A stretch of 32,789 bases of DNA from Lachnospiraceae bacterium (GTDB lineage Bacteria > Bacillota > Clostridia > Lachnospirales > Lachnospiraceae): contig JAIECJ010000164.1 of assembly GCA_029068555.1 (NCBI GenBank), positions 1 to 32,789 of the forward strand, read 5' to 3'. Each line of letters starts with the position of its first letter. Within the stretch, counting starts at the first letter, position 1. A program made the position numbers and the translations under genes. Of this stretch, positions 1-8,150 are shown one piece after another. The notes beneath the pieces are model-generated. The model made no database searches. It was given only the letters and a program-made list of their open reading frames with translations, and was not told the origin of the DNA.

Positions 1-73
1 TGCAAAATCTGTTATAATTCACACCTCAATAACTTATAAGCTGATGAAAACTGGCGTTGGTGTGAATTGTAAC
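1..73. repeat. 73-bp inverted repeat, left copy
   Basis: Positions 1-73 are the exact reverse complement of 32716-32788. The copy also contains its own imperfect inverted repeat: the arm at 11-25 (GTTATAATTCACACC) pairs with 59-73 (GGTGTGAATTGTAAC) at 14 of 15 positions, with about 33 nt between. Identity between the two window copies stops exactly at the inner edge of this hairpin (base 73) but continues 10 bases outside the other arm to the window edge, so the full repeat may extend further. No gene is assigned to it. It could be a small hairpin mobile element, a recombination site, or a repeat where an assembly contig ended. Confidence 0.9.
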
Positions 74-257
74 CTTTAATTACATCCCGATTACGGAATC
101 AGGCAGAGCTGTTGAGGCCAGCATCGGCGGAGGACAGGCTACACTGCCAGTCCTGCAGTCTGTATTCTTCTCTAAGATTGAGGAGACTATCAATGCCAAT
201 GGCGGCACGATTACGATTTACGACACCATAGATTTACATCTTGCAAGGAAACCGTGA
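66..257 (+). pseudogene. 3' coding relic without a start
   Basis: An open frame ends in TGA at 255-257 and reads like real protein, with segments such as ESGRAVEASIGGGQATLPVL and INANGGTITIYDTIDLHL. The same frame is closed by TGA at 63-65 inside the 73-bp repeat, and no ATG, GTG or TTG start with a ribosome binding site precedes it. The most economical reading is the C-terminal end of a gene cut by the repeat. I do not recognise the family. It could also be chance coding-like sequence, since it is only about 60 codons. Confidence 0.35.
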
Positions 258-408
258 CTGCCTATTTCCTCTCAACACAGCCAGTCCGTATGAGATAAAC
301 CCGGCTTGCGCCGACGTATTTGGACGAAAACGAGTCGCGGAGGGCACCGTCCTACTCCGGCTGAAAGACAAGTGTGAGCAGCACAATGCCCTCATTTTCT
401 CGTATTGA
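232..408 (+). pseudogene. Second short coding relic in another frame
   Basis: A second open frame without a plausible start runs to TGA at 406-408. Its last ~40 residues look protein-like, including NPACADVFGRKRVAEGTVLL and LKDKCEQHNALIFSY before the stop. It overlaps the end of the preceding relic in a different frame. A minus-strand open frame also covers 234-500, but its composition is low-complexity Ser/Arg and less convincing. The family is not recognised. Together with the fragment at 66-257 this suggests decayed genes next to the terminal repeat. Confidence 0.25.
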
Positions 409-824
409 TGGTTACAATTTCCAACTTTTCCCGAACCACCAGAAATTTTTCTTCGTCTGTAAATCATTAAAAACAGTGAATATTTTCCCATTTTGTTCAC
501 ACATTGCTTAAAATTTTCAAAAATTCTTTATAATTTGTTCAAATTTTTAACAGATTATAGAGAATACAGCAGGTGGATACTGTCAAAAATATCTTAATTC
601 TATTCTAAAATCGTAAAATATTCTACAAAATCGTAAAATATCCAACGCTATGTATAAAATTTATACCTAAAACAGATAAAATATGTATAAATTTGTATTG
701 TTTACTTACACGAAATTATATAAGATGCACAAAAAGAGGTTGATTAGCAGTGTAAAATGCGTTAAAATTATCTTGCAGAAACATAAAAGTTTCTGACAAA
801 ACATGATTTAGGGAGGAAATAAAA
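409..824 (+). promoter_or_regulatory. AT-rich leader of the sugar ABC operon
   Basis: This non-coding stretch holds several ordered elements. A direct repeat of period 20 carries AAAATCGTAAAATAT at 607-621 and again at 627-641. A near-palindrome GTATAAAATTTATAC lies at 652-666, and a related motif TGTATAAATTTGTAT at 684-698. A weak promoter candidate is TTGTTT (698-703), 17-nt spacer, TAAGAT (721-726). The ribosome binding site GGGAGGAAAT (811-820) then precedes the start at 825. The arrangement suggests binding of one or two regulators, but the regulator is not in the window and its family is unknown. Confidence 0.5.
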
Positions 825-1919
825 ATGAAGAAAAAAGTAGTATCATTACTCGTTGCGGCGATGACCGTTGCCAGCCTCACAGCTTGCGCAAACTCAGGTT
901 CCGATGCGCCGGCAGCAAATCAGGATCAAGCACCAGCACCAGCAGAGAATCAGGCGGCAGATCCGGCACCGGCGGAGAGCCAGGCAGAAGCACCGGCACC
1001 GGCAGCAGACGGCGGAACCATCAGTGTAGGTTTTGCACAGGTTGGTCATGAGTCCGACTGGCGTGCAGCTAACACAAAAAATTATCAGGATACATTCAGT
1101 GCGGCAAACGGCTATGAATTATCCTTTGTAGACTGCGACAATGATCACGCTGTTCAGATTGAGACTGTACGCGGATTTATCGAGCAGGAGCTGGATTATA
1201 TCTGTATCGCTCCGATTCAGTCTGCAGGATGGGACACCGTTCTCCAGGAAGCAAAGGATGCAGGCATTCCGGTTCTCATCGTAGACCGTGCAGTGGACGC
1301 AGATCCGTCTCTCTACACGACAGCGCTTGGCTGTGACATGGTGGCAGAGGGCGAGGCAGCAGGAAACTGGCTTGCTGAGTACCTAAACGGCGAGGATGCA
1401 AACATTCTTGTGATCGAAGGCTCTGTAGGCGCATCTGCGACACTTGGCCGTACAGAGGGCTTTAACAATATCGTTGCACAGAACTCAAACTGGAAAGTTC
1501 TTGATTCCCAGTCTGGTGACTTCACACAGGCAGGCGGACAGGAAGTTATGGAGTCCTTCATCAAATCTTACAGCGATTTTAATGTAGTTGTATGCCAGAA
1601 CGATAACGAGGCATACGGCGCGATGGATGCCATGGACGCAGCTGGTATTACATATGGAGTTGACGGCGACGTGACCATTATCTCTTTCGATGCGACACAT
1701 GACGGACTTCAGTATACACTGGATGGAAAGATTACCTGTAACGTAGAGTGCAATCCTCTGCAGGCAGGCTTTGCAGAAGATGTTATCAAGAAATTACAGG
1801 CAGGTGAGGCAGTGGATGCGTGGACACTCGTTGTTGATGAAGCGTTTGTAGCGCCAGGCATTACAAGCAACTACGCAGTAACAATGAGCCAGGAAGTATT
1901 GGACGGCCGTGCATATTAA
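825..1919 (+). CDS. ytfQ: Sugar ABC transporter substrate-binding lipoprotein, YtfQ-like
   Basis: Predicted extracellular binding lipoprotein that captures a sugar for the permeases encoded downstream. The N terminus is a type II signal peptide with lipobox LTAC and lipidated Cys21, followed by an Ala/Pro/Glu-rich linker (about residues 22-63) carrying imperfect APAES/APAEN repeats that tether the domain to the membrane. The periplasmic-binding-protein type 1 fold starts near residue 65. Its GFAQVGHESDWRAA segment and later SQSGDFT and EVMESFIKSY segments closely match what I recall of E. coli YtfQ, the galactofuranose-binding protein. The start has a good site, GGGAGG. Length 364 fits the family plus linker. 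Substrate is inferred from this resemblance; a furanose sugar is likely, the exact sugar unproven. Confidence 0.88.
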   Translation: MKKKVVSLLVAAMTVASLTACANSGSDAPAANQDQAPAPAENQAADPAPAESQAEAPAPAADGGTISVGFAQVGHESDWRAANTKNYQDTFSAANGYELSFVDCDNDHAVQIETVRGFIEQELDYICIAPIQSAGWDTVLQEAKDAGIPVLIVDRAVDADPSLYTTALGCDMVAEGEAAGNWLAEYLNGEDANILVIEGSVGASATLGRTEGFNNIVAQNSNWKVLDSQSGDFTQAGGQEVMESFIKSYSDFNVVVCQNDNEAYGAMDAMDAAGITYGVDGDVTIISFDATHDGLQYTLDGKITCNVECNPLQAGFAEDVIKKLQAGEAVDAWTLVVDEAFVAPGITSNYAVTMSQEVLDGRAY

Positions 1920-1960
1920 TTTGTTCTTATAATATCTATAAAAGAGAAGATGTGGTGGCA

Positions 1961-1987
1961 GAGGGGAGAAATTGTTTATCTCCCCTC
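1961..1987 (+). promoter_or_regulatory. Intercistronic stem-loop after the binding-protein gene
   Basis: A perfect 9-bp stem, GAGGGGAGA (1961-1969) and TCTCCCCTC (1979-1987), encloses a 9-nt loop. No run of T follows, so it is unlikely to be a full terminator. It lies in the 163-nt gap between the binding protein and the ATPase. In ABC operons such hairpins commonly protect the upstream message, giving more binding protein than permease. That role is inferred here. Confidence 0.7.
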
Positions 1988-2082
1988 ACCCAATTTATGC
2001 ACACGGGCACCCAGAAGAAGATTGTCAGTATAGCTGACGAGTCTGTAATTTTACATAAAAACTCTGGAGAGGAGATGGCGAT

Positions 2083-3600
2083 ATGGATAGTAATATTGTT
2101 TTAAGTGCGAAAGGAATCTGTATGACCTTCCCCGGTGTAAAAGCATTGCAAAATGTGGATTTTAATCTGAGGAAAGGTGAGATTCGCGCGCTTATGGGAG
2201 AAAACGGCGCCGGAAAATCCACGCTGATCAAATGTCTTACCGGGGTCAATAAGTTTGAAGCTGGGGAGATTCATCTCGACGGCATCAGCGGTCCTGTTGT
2301 GAACAGGGATACACTGGACGCGCAGCGCAAGGGGATTTCTACGGTGTATCAGGAAGTCAACCTGTGTCCGAACCTGTCAGTGGCGGAGAACTTGTTTATC
2401 GGCAGGGAGCCAATGACGAAATTCCACACGGTAAACAGAAGGAAAATGAACGAGATGGCTGCAAAGCTCATGAAGGACTTGGATCTGGATGTTGACGTGA
2501 CGCAGAACCTGGAAGAGTACTCGCTTGCGCTGCAGCAGATGATTGCGATTGCGCGCGCGGTGGATATGGACTGTAAGGTTTTGATTCTCGATGAGCCGAC
2601 CTCCTCACTGGACGACAATGAAGTAGCAAAACTTTTCGTCATGATGAGAAGGCTTCGCGAAAAAGGCGTTGGTATTATGTTCGTGACACATTTCCTTGAG
2701 CAGGTATATGAGGTCTGTGACGGTATCACAGTGCTTAGAAACGGCACGCTGGTAGGGGAGTACACCATCGACGAGCTGCCCCGCGTCAAGCTGGTTGCTG
2801 CCATGATGGGGAAAGATTTTGACGACCTTGCCAGTATCAAACAGGAAGGCAGCGGCGACAAGTCAAAAGAGCCGCTTGTCATTGACGCAAAGGGACTAAG
2901 CCATGCCGGAACGATCAAGCCGTTTGATTTGGAGATCCATAAGGGCGAGGTGATCGGACTGACTGGACTGCTCGGAAGCGGGCGCAGCGAGCTGGCGCGT
3001 GCAATCTACGGCGCGGACAGGGCGCAGACAGGCACATTGAGAGTAAAAGGGCAGGAAGTGACGATCAAGAATCCGATTGACGCCATGAATCTCGGCATGG
3101 GACTTCTGCCGGATGACAGAAAGGCGGAGGGGATTATCGGAGATTTGTCTGTCCGCGAAAACATTATCCTTGCCATGCAGGCAAAACAGGGTATTTTCAA
3201 AAAGATTCCCATGTCAAAGCAGATTGAGATTGCAGACAAATTTATCGAGATGCTGCAGATCAAGACAGCGAGCAGAGAGACATTAATTAAGCAGCTTTCC
3301 GGCGGCAATCAGCAGAAGGCGATTCTGGCAAGATGGCTTGCGACCAACCCAGATTTCCTGATTCTGGATGAGCCGACGCGTGGTATTGATATCGGAACCA
3401 AGACCGAGATTCAGAAGCTGGTACTCAAGCTGGCAGACGAGGGAAAGAGCGTGATGTTCATTTCCTCTGAGATAGAAGAAATGCTGCGAACCTGCAACCG
3501 TATGGCAGTGCTTAGGGATGGCGCCAAGGTCGGGGAAATCAGCGGTGACGACCTGACGCAGGAAGGTGTCATGAAAGCAATTGCGGGAGGTGGAAAATAA
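2083..3600 (+). CDS. ytfR: Sugar ABC transporter ATP-binding protein, YtfR-like
   Basis: Cytoplasmic ATPase that powers the sugar importer; it carries two fused nucleotide-binding domains as in the RbsA/MglA/YtfR group. Domain 1 has Walker A GENGAGKST at residues 39-47 and Walker B LILDEPTSSLD, while its signature is degenerate (YSLALQQ instead of LSGGQ). Domain 2 has a non-canonical Walker A (GLLGSGRSE), an intact signature LSGGNQQ and Walker B LILDEPTRGID. This asymmetry is normal for the group. Length 505 is typical. The stop overlaps the next gene's ATG by one base (TAATG), indicating translational coupling with the permease. Confidence 0.92.
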   Translation: MDSNIVLSAKGICMTFPGVKALQNVDFNLRKGEIRALMGENGAGKSTLIKCLTGVNKFEAGEIHLDGISGPVVNRDTLDAQRKGISTVYQEVNLCPNLSVAENLFIGREPMTKFHTVNRRKMNEMAAKLMKDLDLDVDVTQNLEEYSLALQQMIAIARAVDMDCKVLILDEPTSSLDDNEVAKLFVMMRRLREKGVGIMFVTHFLEQVYEVCDGITVLRNGTLVGEYTIDELPRVKLVAAMMGKDFDDLASIKQEGSGDKSKEPLVIDAKGLSHAGTIKPFDLEIHKGEVIGLTGLLGSGRSELARAIYGADRAQTGTLRVKGQEVTIKNPIDAMNLGMGLLPDDRKAEGIIGDLSVRENIILAMQAKQGIFKKIPMSKQIEIADKFIEMLQIKTASRETLIKQLSGGNQQKAILARWLATNPDFLILDEPTRGIDIGTKTEIQKLVLKLADEGKSVMFISSEIEEMLRTCNRMAVLRDGAKVGEISGDDLTQEGVMKAIAGGGK

Positions 3601-4661
3601 TGGATAAAGTCAAGAAAATTACAAAAATGAAGCTGTTCCTGCCGATTTTCAGTATGATTCTCGTCATGATGATCAACGTGATTTACGATATTGCGAGTGG
3701 GAATCCGCCATTTGGCTTCTTTTCGATCAGTATCAACAATGGCATTTTGTACGGGCGCCTGATTGATGTACTAAACCGCGGCAGCGAGGTAGCGATTCTG
3801 GCAATCGGTATGACGCTGGTGGTATCGGCATCGGCAGGTACGGATATTTCCGTGGGTTCCGTGATGAGTCTTTCCGGTGGTCTGTGCTGTATGCTGCTTG
3901 CAGGCTACGGCGTGACCAACGTGAGTGCGTACGCGGTTCCGCTCTGGGTAGGAATGCTTGCAGGTATCACAGTTGCCTGTGTCTGCGGTCTGTTTAACGG
4001 TTTTTTGGTGGCTTATATGAACATTCAGCCCATGGTTGCCACGCTGATTCTGTGGTCTGCGGGCAGGGCAATCGGACTGCTTCTGTGCAACAGCAATATT
4101 GTGTATGTGCGTGTTCCTTCTTTCCAGTTTTTCGGTGCGTACTGCGGTATTATTCCGACACCGATCCTGATAGCGGCAGTCTGTGTTGCCGTTGCGTCCA
4201 TTGTATTGAAATCGACAGCACTCGGAACCTATATACAGAGTGTCGGCATCAACAAAAAGGCTTCCAGAATTTCCGGTTTTAATTCTGCAAAGATTATCCT
4301 GCTGTGTTATGTCATCTGCGGTCTGTGCGCAGGTATCGCGGGACTGGTAGCAACCTGCAGAATCTATTCCGCAGACACCAATAATATCGGTCTGAATATG
4401 GAACTCGATGCAATCCTTGCAGTGGCATTGGGCGGAAACAGTCTCGGCGGCGGTAAATTTAATCTGGCAGGCTCTATCATAGGCGCCTACACGATTCAGG
4501 CGATTACGACAACCCTGTACGCGCTGGGTGTATCTTCTGCGCAGGCGCCGGTGTTCAAGGCAATTGTGGTTATCCTTATCGTAGTTATCCAGTCGCAGCC
4601 TGTTAAGGATTATTTCAAAAAACTGTCCGCTAAGAAGGCAGGAGCAAAGGAGGCGGCATAA
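3600..4661 (+). CDS. ytfT: Sugar ABC transporter permease, YtfT-like
   Basis: Integral membrane subunit of the sugar importer, from the ribose/galactofuranose permease family (BPD_transp_2). The 353 residues form roughly nine or ten hydrophobic segments starting near residue 12. The family motif SAGTDISVGSVMSLSGG follows the third hydrophobic stretch, and a Gly-rich ALGGNSLGGGKFNLAGS loop occurs near residue 275. Its start codon overlaps the stop of the ATPase gene by one base. With the second permease it probably forms a heterodimeric channel, as in the YtfT/YjfF pair. Confidence 0.9.
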   Translation: MDKVKKITKMKLFLPIFSMILVMMINVIYDIASGNPPFGFFSISINNGILYGRLIDVLNRGSEVAILAIGMTLVVSASAGTDISVGSVMSLSGGLCCMLLAGYGVTNVSAYAVPLWVGMLAGITVACVCGLFNGFLVAYMNIQPMVATLILWSAGRAIGLLLCNSNIVYVRVPSFQFFGAYCGIIPTPILIAAVCVAVASIVLKSTALGTYIQSVGINKKASRISGFNSAKIILLCYVICGLCAGIAGLVATCRIYSADTNNIGLNMELDAILAVALGGNSLGGGKFNLAGSIIGAYTIQAITTTLYALGVSSAQAPVFKAIVVILIVVIQSQPVKDYFKKLSAKKAGAKEAA

Positions 4662-4663
4662 GC

Positions 4664-5683
4664 ATGAAAAAAATAAAGCTTGGAGGCAATAATATTTTAC
4701 TCGCAATCACCGTGATCCTGTTCGTTGTCATGTATCTGGGCGGCTGCATTATTTATGCGGACAAAGGCTTCACGCATCTTCAGACTTTCCTGAATGTGCT
4801 GATTAACAATGCCGGACTCATCGCAGTCGCAGCCGGTATGACCTGTGTGATGCTGACCGGAGGCATTGACATCTCTGTCGGTTCTCTGATTGCCATGGAT
4901 TGTATGTTTCTTGCTGTCGGCATGGAGCATTGGGGTATGAGCAGTCCGGTGCTGATGATACTGGTGCTTGTGATGGGGGCTGTCTTTGGACTGGTACAGG
5001 GGTACTGCGTGGCGTATCTTGAGATTCAGCCCTTTATCGTTACCATGGCAGGTATGTTCTTTGCCAGAGGTATGACGGCGGTCATCTGCAAGGATCAGGT
5101 GAGCATCGTTTCGGATAAGCTGTTTACAGCGATTTCCAACACAAAGATCAACATCCCGTTTGGCGGATATACGAACAAGAAGGGTATATATCAGACTCCC
5201 TTTATCCGTCCGACCGTTATTGTAGCTCTCTTGGTAGTCGTTCTTGTATTCCTGATGCTGAAATACACAAAGTTTGGCAGAAGCATCTACGCAGTGGGCG
5301 GCAACCAGGTGTCGGCTGCGCTGATGGGACTGAATGTCAAGCGGACAAAGCTTTTGACATATACGTTGTGCAGTCTGCTGACTTCCATCGGCGGCATCTG
5401 CTACTGTCTGAATACCATGTGCGGCACAACCACACAGGCGACAGGTCTGGAGATGGATGCAATATCTTCCTCTGTTATCGGCGGAACGCTGCTGACAGGC
5501 GGTGTGGGCAATGTCCTCGGGTCACTGGTCGGCGTGCTGATCAACGGTACGATTTCCACGCTTGTGAAGTCAAATGGCAAACTTGTCAGCTCATGGGCGA
5601 ATATTATTACGGCGATCCTGCTGTGCTTTTTTATCCTGCTGCAGGCAATATTTGCCAAGATTAAGGAAAGCAAGAAAGCATAA
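4664..5683 (+). CDS. yjfF: Sugar ABC transporter permease, YjfF-like
   Basis: Second integral membrane subunit of the importer, 339 residues. It shares the motif TGGIDISVGSLIAMD (about residues 66-80) and the Gly-rich SSVIGGTLLTGGVGNVLGS loop with the preceding permease. It starts two bases after the upstream stop codon, with the ribosome binding site AGGAGG inside the end of that gene. It is the last gene of the operon, and a terminator follows at 5694. Two different permeases plus a fused double ATPase is the YtfQRT-YjfF layout and differs from ribose systems, which use one permease gene. Confidence 0.9.
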   Translation: MKKIKLGGNNILLAITVILFVVMYLGGCIIYADKGFTHLQTFLNVLINNAGLIAVAAGMTCVMLTGGIDISVGSLIAMDCMFLAVGMEHWGMSSPVLMILVLVMGAVFGLVQGYCVAYLEIQPFIVTMAGMFFARGMTAVICKDQVSIVSDKLFTAISNTKINIPFGGYTNKKGIYQTPFIRPTVIVALLVVVLVFLMLKYTKFGRSIYAVGGNQVSAALMGLNVKRTKLLTYTLCSLLTSIGGICYCLNTMCGTTTQATGLEMDAISSSVIGGTLLTGGVGNVLGSLVGVLINGTISTLVKSNGKLVSSWANIITAILLCFFILLQAIFAKIKESKKA

Positions 5684-5693
5684 TGCGTGTTTT

Positions 5694-5734
5694 CCCCTTG
5701 TCCTCTGCGAAATGGCGGAGGGTGAGGGGTTTTT
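5694..5734 (+). terminator. Rho-independent terminator of the sugar ABC operon
   Basis: A G/C-rich stem with some G-U pairs, CCCCTTGTCCTC at 5694-5705 against GGAGGGTGAGGGG at 5717-5729, is followed directly by TTTTT at 5730-5734. It starts 10 nt after the stop of the last permease gene, the expected place for the operon end. Confidence 0.8.
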
Positions 5735-5911
5735 CTATGTGCGGGAAAGGAACAGGAGAATGCCGTTAAAATCTATGCGTCTTTTTAATGCATAAGCGGC
5801 CTGTTTTCATGCGGAATTTTTTTGGTTTATATCAGACAGAAACAGGAATAATCACACAGTTTTCGGGAAAAAATATGTATTAAAAAAGAAATGTAAACAG
5901 GAGGACATGAG

Positions 5912-7012
5912 GTGGAAAATAATACTTCAAAAAATAAGGCGCTTGGCACAGCAAGCATTGCATACGGACAGCCGGTTATCATCATGGGCAGCGGGTCGGT
6001 AGTGGGGCAGATGGAGAACGAGGGACCGCTTTCTGGGAGCTTTGACAAAGTGAGCGATGATAAGAATGATATGTTTGGGGCGGATTCGTGGGAGAAAGCG
6101 GAAAGTGCACTGCAGAAGGAGGCAGTCGCACTCACGTTGTCAAAAACATGTGCCCAGACTGGTGACATCCGTTTTTTGTATGCAGGGGATCTGTTAGGAC
6201 AGAACATAGCAAGCTCATTTGGACTTGTGGATTACAATATACCACTGTTTGGATTGTACGGAGCATGCTCTACCTGCGGTGAATCCCTTTCCCTTGGAAG
6301 CATGTGTGTAGCAGCAGGCTATGCAGACAGGGTGATGAGTCTCACGTCAAGCCACTTTGCCAGCGCACAAAAGGAGTTCCGCTATCCGCTCGAGTACGGA
6401 GGACAGAGACCCCTGTACGCATCATGGACAGTGACAGGCAGCGCCGCCTTTCTGCTGCAGAACGTAAACGCCTCTGGAAAATCTGTCTCTGGTCAGACAG
6501 TAAAAAACGAATACGAGGGAAAATATAAACATAAAGTTGGTATAACAGGTGTTACAGTAGGGAAAATAGAGGATTTCGGTATCAAAGATTCATTTAATAT
6601 GGGATGCGCGATGGCGCCTGCCGCTGCGTGGACAATTGCCACAAACCTCAAGGATTTCGGAAGAAAACCGCAGGACTATGATGCTATATTTACAGGGGAC
6701 TTGGGAAATGTCGGACAACAGGCGTTATTCAGTTTGCTCTCCGACCAGCATATTGATATCAGTGACAGGCATTATGACTGCGGACTGATTATTTATGATA
6801 CAGAAAAGCAGGACGTGCACGCTGGAGGAAGCGGATGCGGGTGCTCAGCAGTTGTTTTGTCAGCGCATATTCTGCCAAAGCTTGCAAATGGTGAATGGAA
6901 ACGGGTGTTATTTGTGCCGACGGGAGCACTGCTGAATAAGACATCGTTTAACGAGGGACAGAATGTCCCTGGCATTGCACATGGAATAGTGATTGAGGCG
7001 CTGGAAGAATAG
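5912..7012 (+). CDS. spoVAD: Stage V sporulation protein AD
   Basis: Component of the SpoVA channel that moves dipicolinic acid into the forespore and out at germination; SpoVAD has a thiolase-like fold and binds dipicolinate. Recognisable family segments are the N-terminal YGQPVIIMGSGSVVG, the GDLLGQNIASSFGL stretch, the thiolase-like ACSTCGESLSLG around Cys120-Cys123, and the C-terminal INKTSFNEGQ-type ending (here LLNKTSFNEGQNVPGIAHG). Length 366 is slightly above the usual ~340. The GTG start is chosen because AGGAGGA at 5899-5905 is six bases upstream. spoVAC, the usual upstream partner, is absent here, and spoVAE lies 2.6 kb downstream after four other genes. Confidence 0.95.
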   Translation: MENNTSKNKALGTASIAYGQPVIIMGSGSVVGQMENEGPLSGSFDKVSDDKNDMFGADSWEKAESALQKEAVALTLSKTCAQTGDIRFLYAGDLLGQNIASSFGLVDYNIPLFGLYGACSTCGESLSLGSMCVAAGYADRVMSLTSSHFASAQKEFRYPLEYGGQRPLYASWTVTGSAAFLLQNVNASGKSVSGQTVKNEYEGKYKHKVGITGVTVGKIEDFGIKDSFNMGCAMAPAAAWTIATNLKDFGRKPQDYDAIFTGDLGNVGQQALFSLLSDQHIDISDRHYDCGLIIYDTEKQDVHAGGSGCGCSAVVLSAHILPKLANGEWKRVLFVPTGALLNKTSFNEGQNVPGIAHGIVIEALEE

Positions 7013-7234
7013 CGGAAAAATTGTTTAATTAACGCAAATTGTTCGAATTGTATAAAAAATTTAAAAAATTCAGAAAACAGGCTAAATTATTTTGCAATTA
7101 TTACGATATATTATGTGAAGGATAAGTTGACATATGTAAATACCATAAAATATAGACTTATCCATTATCTTAATGATGACTGTGCAGGTAAAGGGGATCT
7201 GCACATCATATATAAGGGAAAGGAAGGAGCATAT

Positions 7235-7801
7235 ATGGAGGTAAGAAGTGCAAATATTGCCCTGACAAACAGAGCGGCAGCAGCAATTGATAACTCCGGT
7301 TCCAACAGCAGGGAGCAGCAGCAGGCGCTGAAGGTAGCCAGTGTTGTTTCAGATGAGAACCAGGAGCTGGATGACCAGTCAGTTATGCTCTCAATATCAG
7401 CAGCAGGTCTTAAAAGGAGTTTGTTACTGGAAAGACAGGCAGAGAAGGAAGAAAGTGAGGACAGCGGGGAGGAAGCTTTCTCCGGAGAGGCAGAGATTGA
7501 GGACATGCTAAAAAAGATGGAAGGGCTTTCCAGCCAGGTCATTAACGGCAACTTTTCGATAACTGACAGACTGAATTTTAACAGTGAGATTGAAAAGCTG
7601 ACAACGGAACTTGGCAGACTCAGCGGCGGCAGTGCCCTGGTCACAAAGGAGAACTGCAATCAGATTTCCCAGAGAATATCCGATCTGACCAGAACAATAA
7701 GCAATGCGGCAGTTTACCGTAACAGTGCGCGGAGTATCTTTATGGTCAACTCCAGACAGCCTGTAAAACCTATGAACACAAGACTTGACATAGTCCTTTA
7801 A
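7235..7801 (+). CDS. Hypothetical protein, 188 residues, hydrophilic, predicted coiled coil
   Basis: Not recognised. The frame is open from 7115, but the start at 7235 is preferred because AAGGAAGGAG at 7220-7229 lies just upstream and the extra 40 residues look unlike the rest. The product has no signal peptide or membrane segment. It has an Asn/Ser/Gln-rich start, an acidic middle (EKEESEDSGEEAFSGEAE, roughly residues 82-99), then a helical region with heptad-like spacing (IEDMLKKMEGLSSQV, then SEIEKLTTELGRL) and a basic C terminus containing VYRNSARSIFMVNSRQPVKP. A strong terminator follows 14 nt after the stop. Its place downstream of spoVAD makes a sporulation link possible, but nothing in the sequence proves one. 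Confidence 0.75.
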   Translation: MEVRSANIALTNRAAAAIDNSGSNSREQQQALKVASVVSDENQELDDQSVMLSISAAGLKRSLLLERQAEKEESEDSGEEAFSGEAEIEDMLKKMEGLSSQVINGNFSITDRLNFNSEIEKLTTELGRLSGGSALVTKENCNQISQRISDLTRTISNAAVYRNSARSIFMVNSRQPVKPMNTRLDIVL

Positions 7802-7815
7802 AAAACGATATCATT

Positions 7816-7849
7816 GAGTAGGCGATGTTGCTTTCACCTACTCTTTTTT
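7816..7849 (+). terminator. Rho-independent terminator
   Basis: Perfect 7-bp stem GAGTAGG (7816-7822) and CCTACTC (7837-7843) with a 14-nt loop, followed by TTTTTT (7844-7849). It ends the transcript of the 188-residue hypothetical protein. Confidence 0.9.
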
Positions 7850-7881
7850 CTTGACATTTCACGTATATTGGCACATCATTA

Positions 7882-7920
7882 TAGGAGGGACATCAAATGT
7901 ATGCGGGAATGCTTTTTTAG
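7882..7920 (+). other. Mini-ORF MYAGMLF with its own ribosome binding site
   Basis: The site TAGGAGGGA (7882-7890) is followed six bases later by ATG at 7897 and codons for MYAGMLF, then TAG at 7918-7920, which is the first three bases of the repeat element. A TTGACA hexamer at 7851-7856 may be part of a promoter, but no good -10 was found. It may be a leader peptide or the original start of the downstream gene before the repeat inserted. A simple excision leaving one TA would still read TAG, which favours a leader peptide or chance. Confidence 0.3.
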
Positions 7921-8123
7921 AGCGTGTTTGAAAATCATTCCTGTCACCTGCATAACGACGCATACGCGTCGTATTCACCACTTTGCGTGATATTTGCACC
8001 AAATTCAGTCAACATAAGGCATTGCCCTTTATGCCTTTGACCCCTATGCCTCCTTCATTTGGCACAAATCTCCCACAAATTGTGACGCACATCTGGCAGA
8101 AAGCATTTTTCAAACATGCTCTA
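7918..8123 (+). mobile_element. MITE-like repeat, copy 1 (206 bp)
   Basis: The element is bounded by terminal inverted repeats: left TAGAGCGTGTTTGAAAAT and right ATTTTTCAAACATGCTCTA, with TA at both ends. It lacks any transposase gene. Inside, ACGACGC and GCGTCGT form a stem around a 4-nt loop, and AAGGCAT and ATGCCTT form a second stem. It is nearly identical to copies at 10549 and 32097. It sits between the terminator of the 188-residue gene and the ribosome binding site of the 80-residue gene. Confidence 0.9.
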
Positions 8124-8150
8124 GGGGAGCAGCAGGGAGGATAAAGCAGT

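Noticed and set aside
1-73. Integron attC-like site
   Set aside because: The hairpin ends are GTT at the 5' side and AAC at the 3' side, opposite to the RYYYAAC...GTTRRRY order of attC sites.
607-645. CRISPR-like repeat
   Set aside because: Only two copies with a 20-bp period, no spacers and no cas genes.
3771-4706. 311-codon minus-strand open frame across the permease genes
   Set aside because: It is antisense to two clear permease genes, with His/Arg/Cys-rich composition typical of a shadow frame.
5820-5911. SigG promoter of spoVAD
   Set aside because: GGAATA at 5842 resembles a -35, but no CATACTA-like -10 occurs at the right distance.
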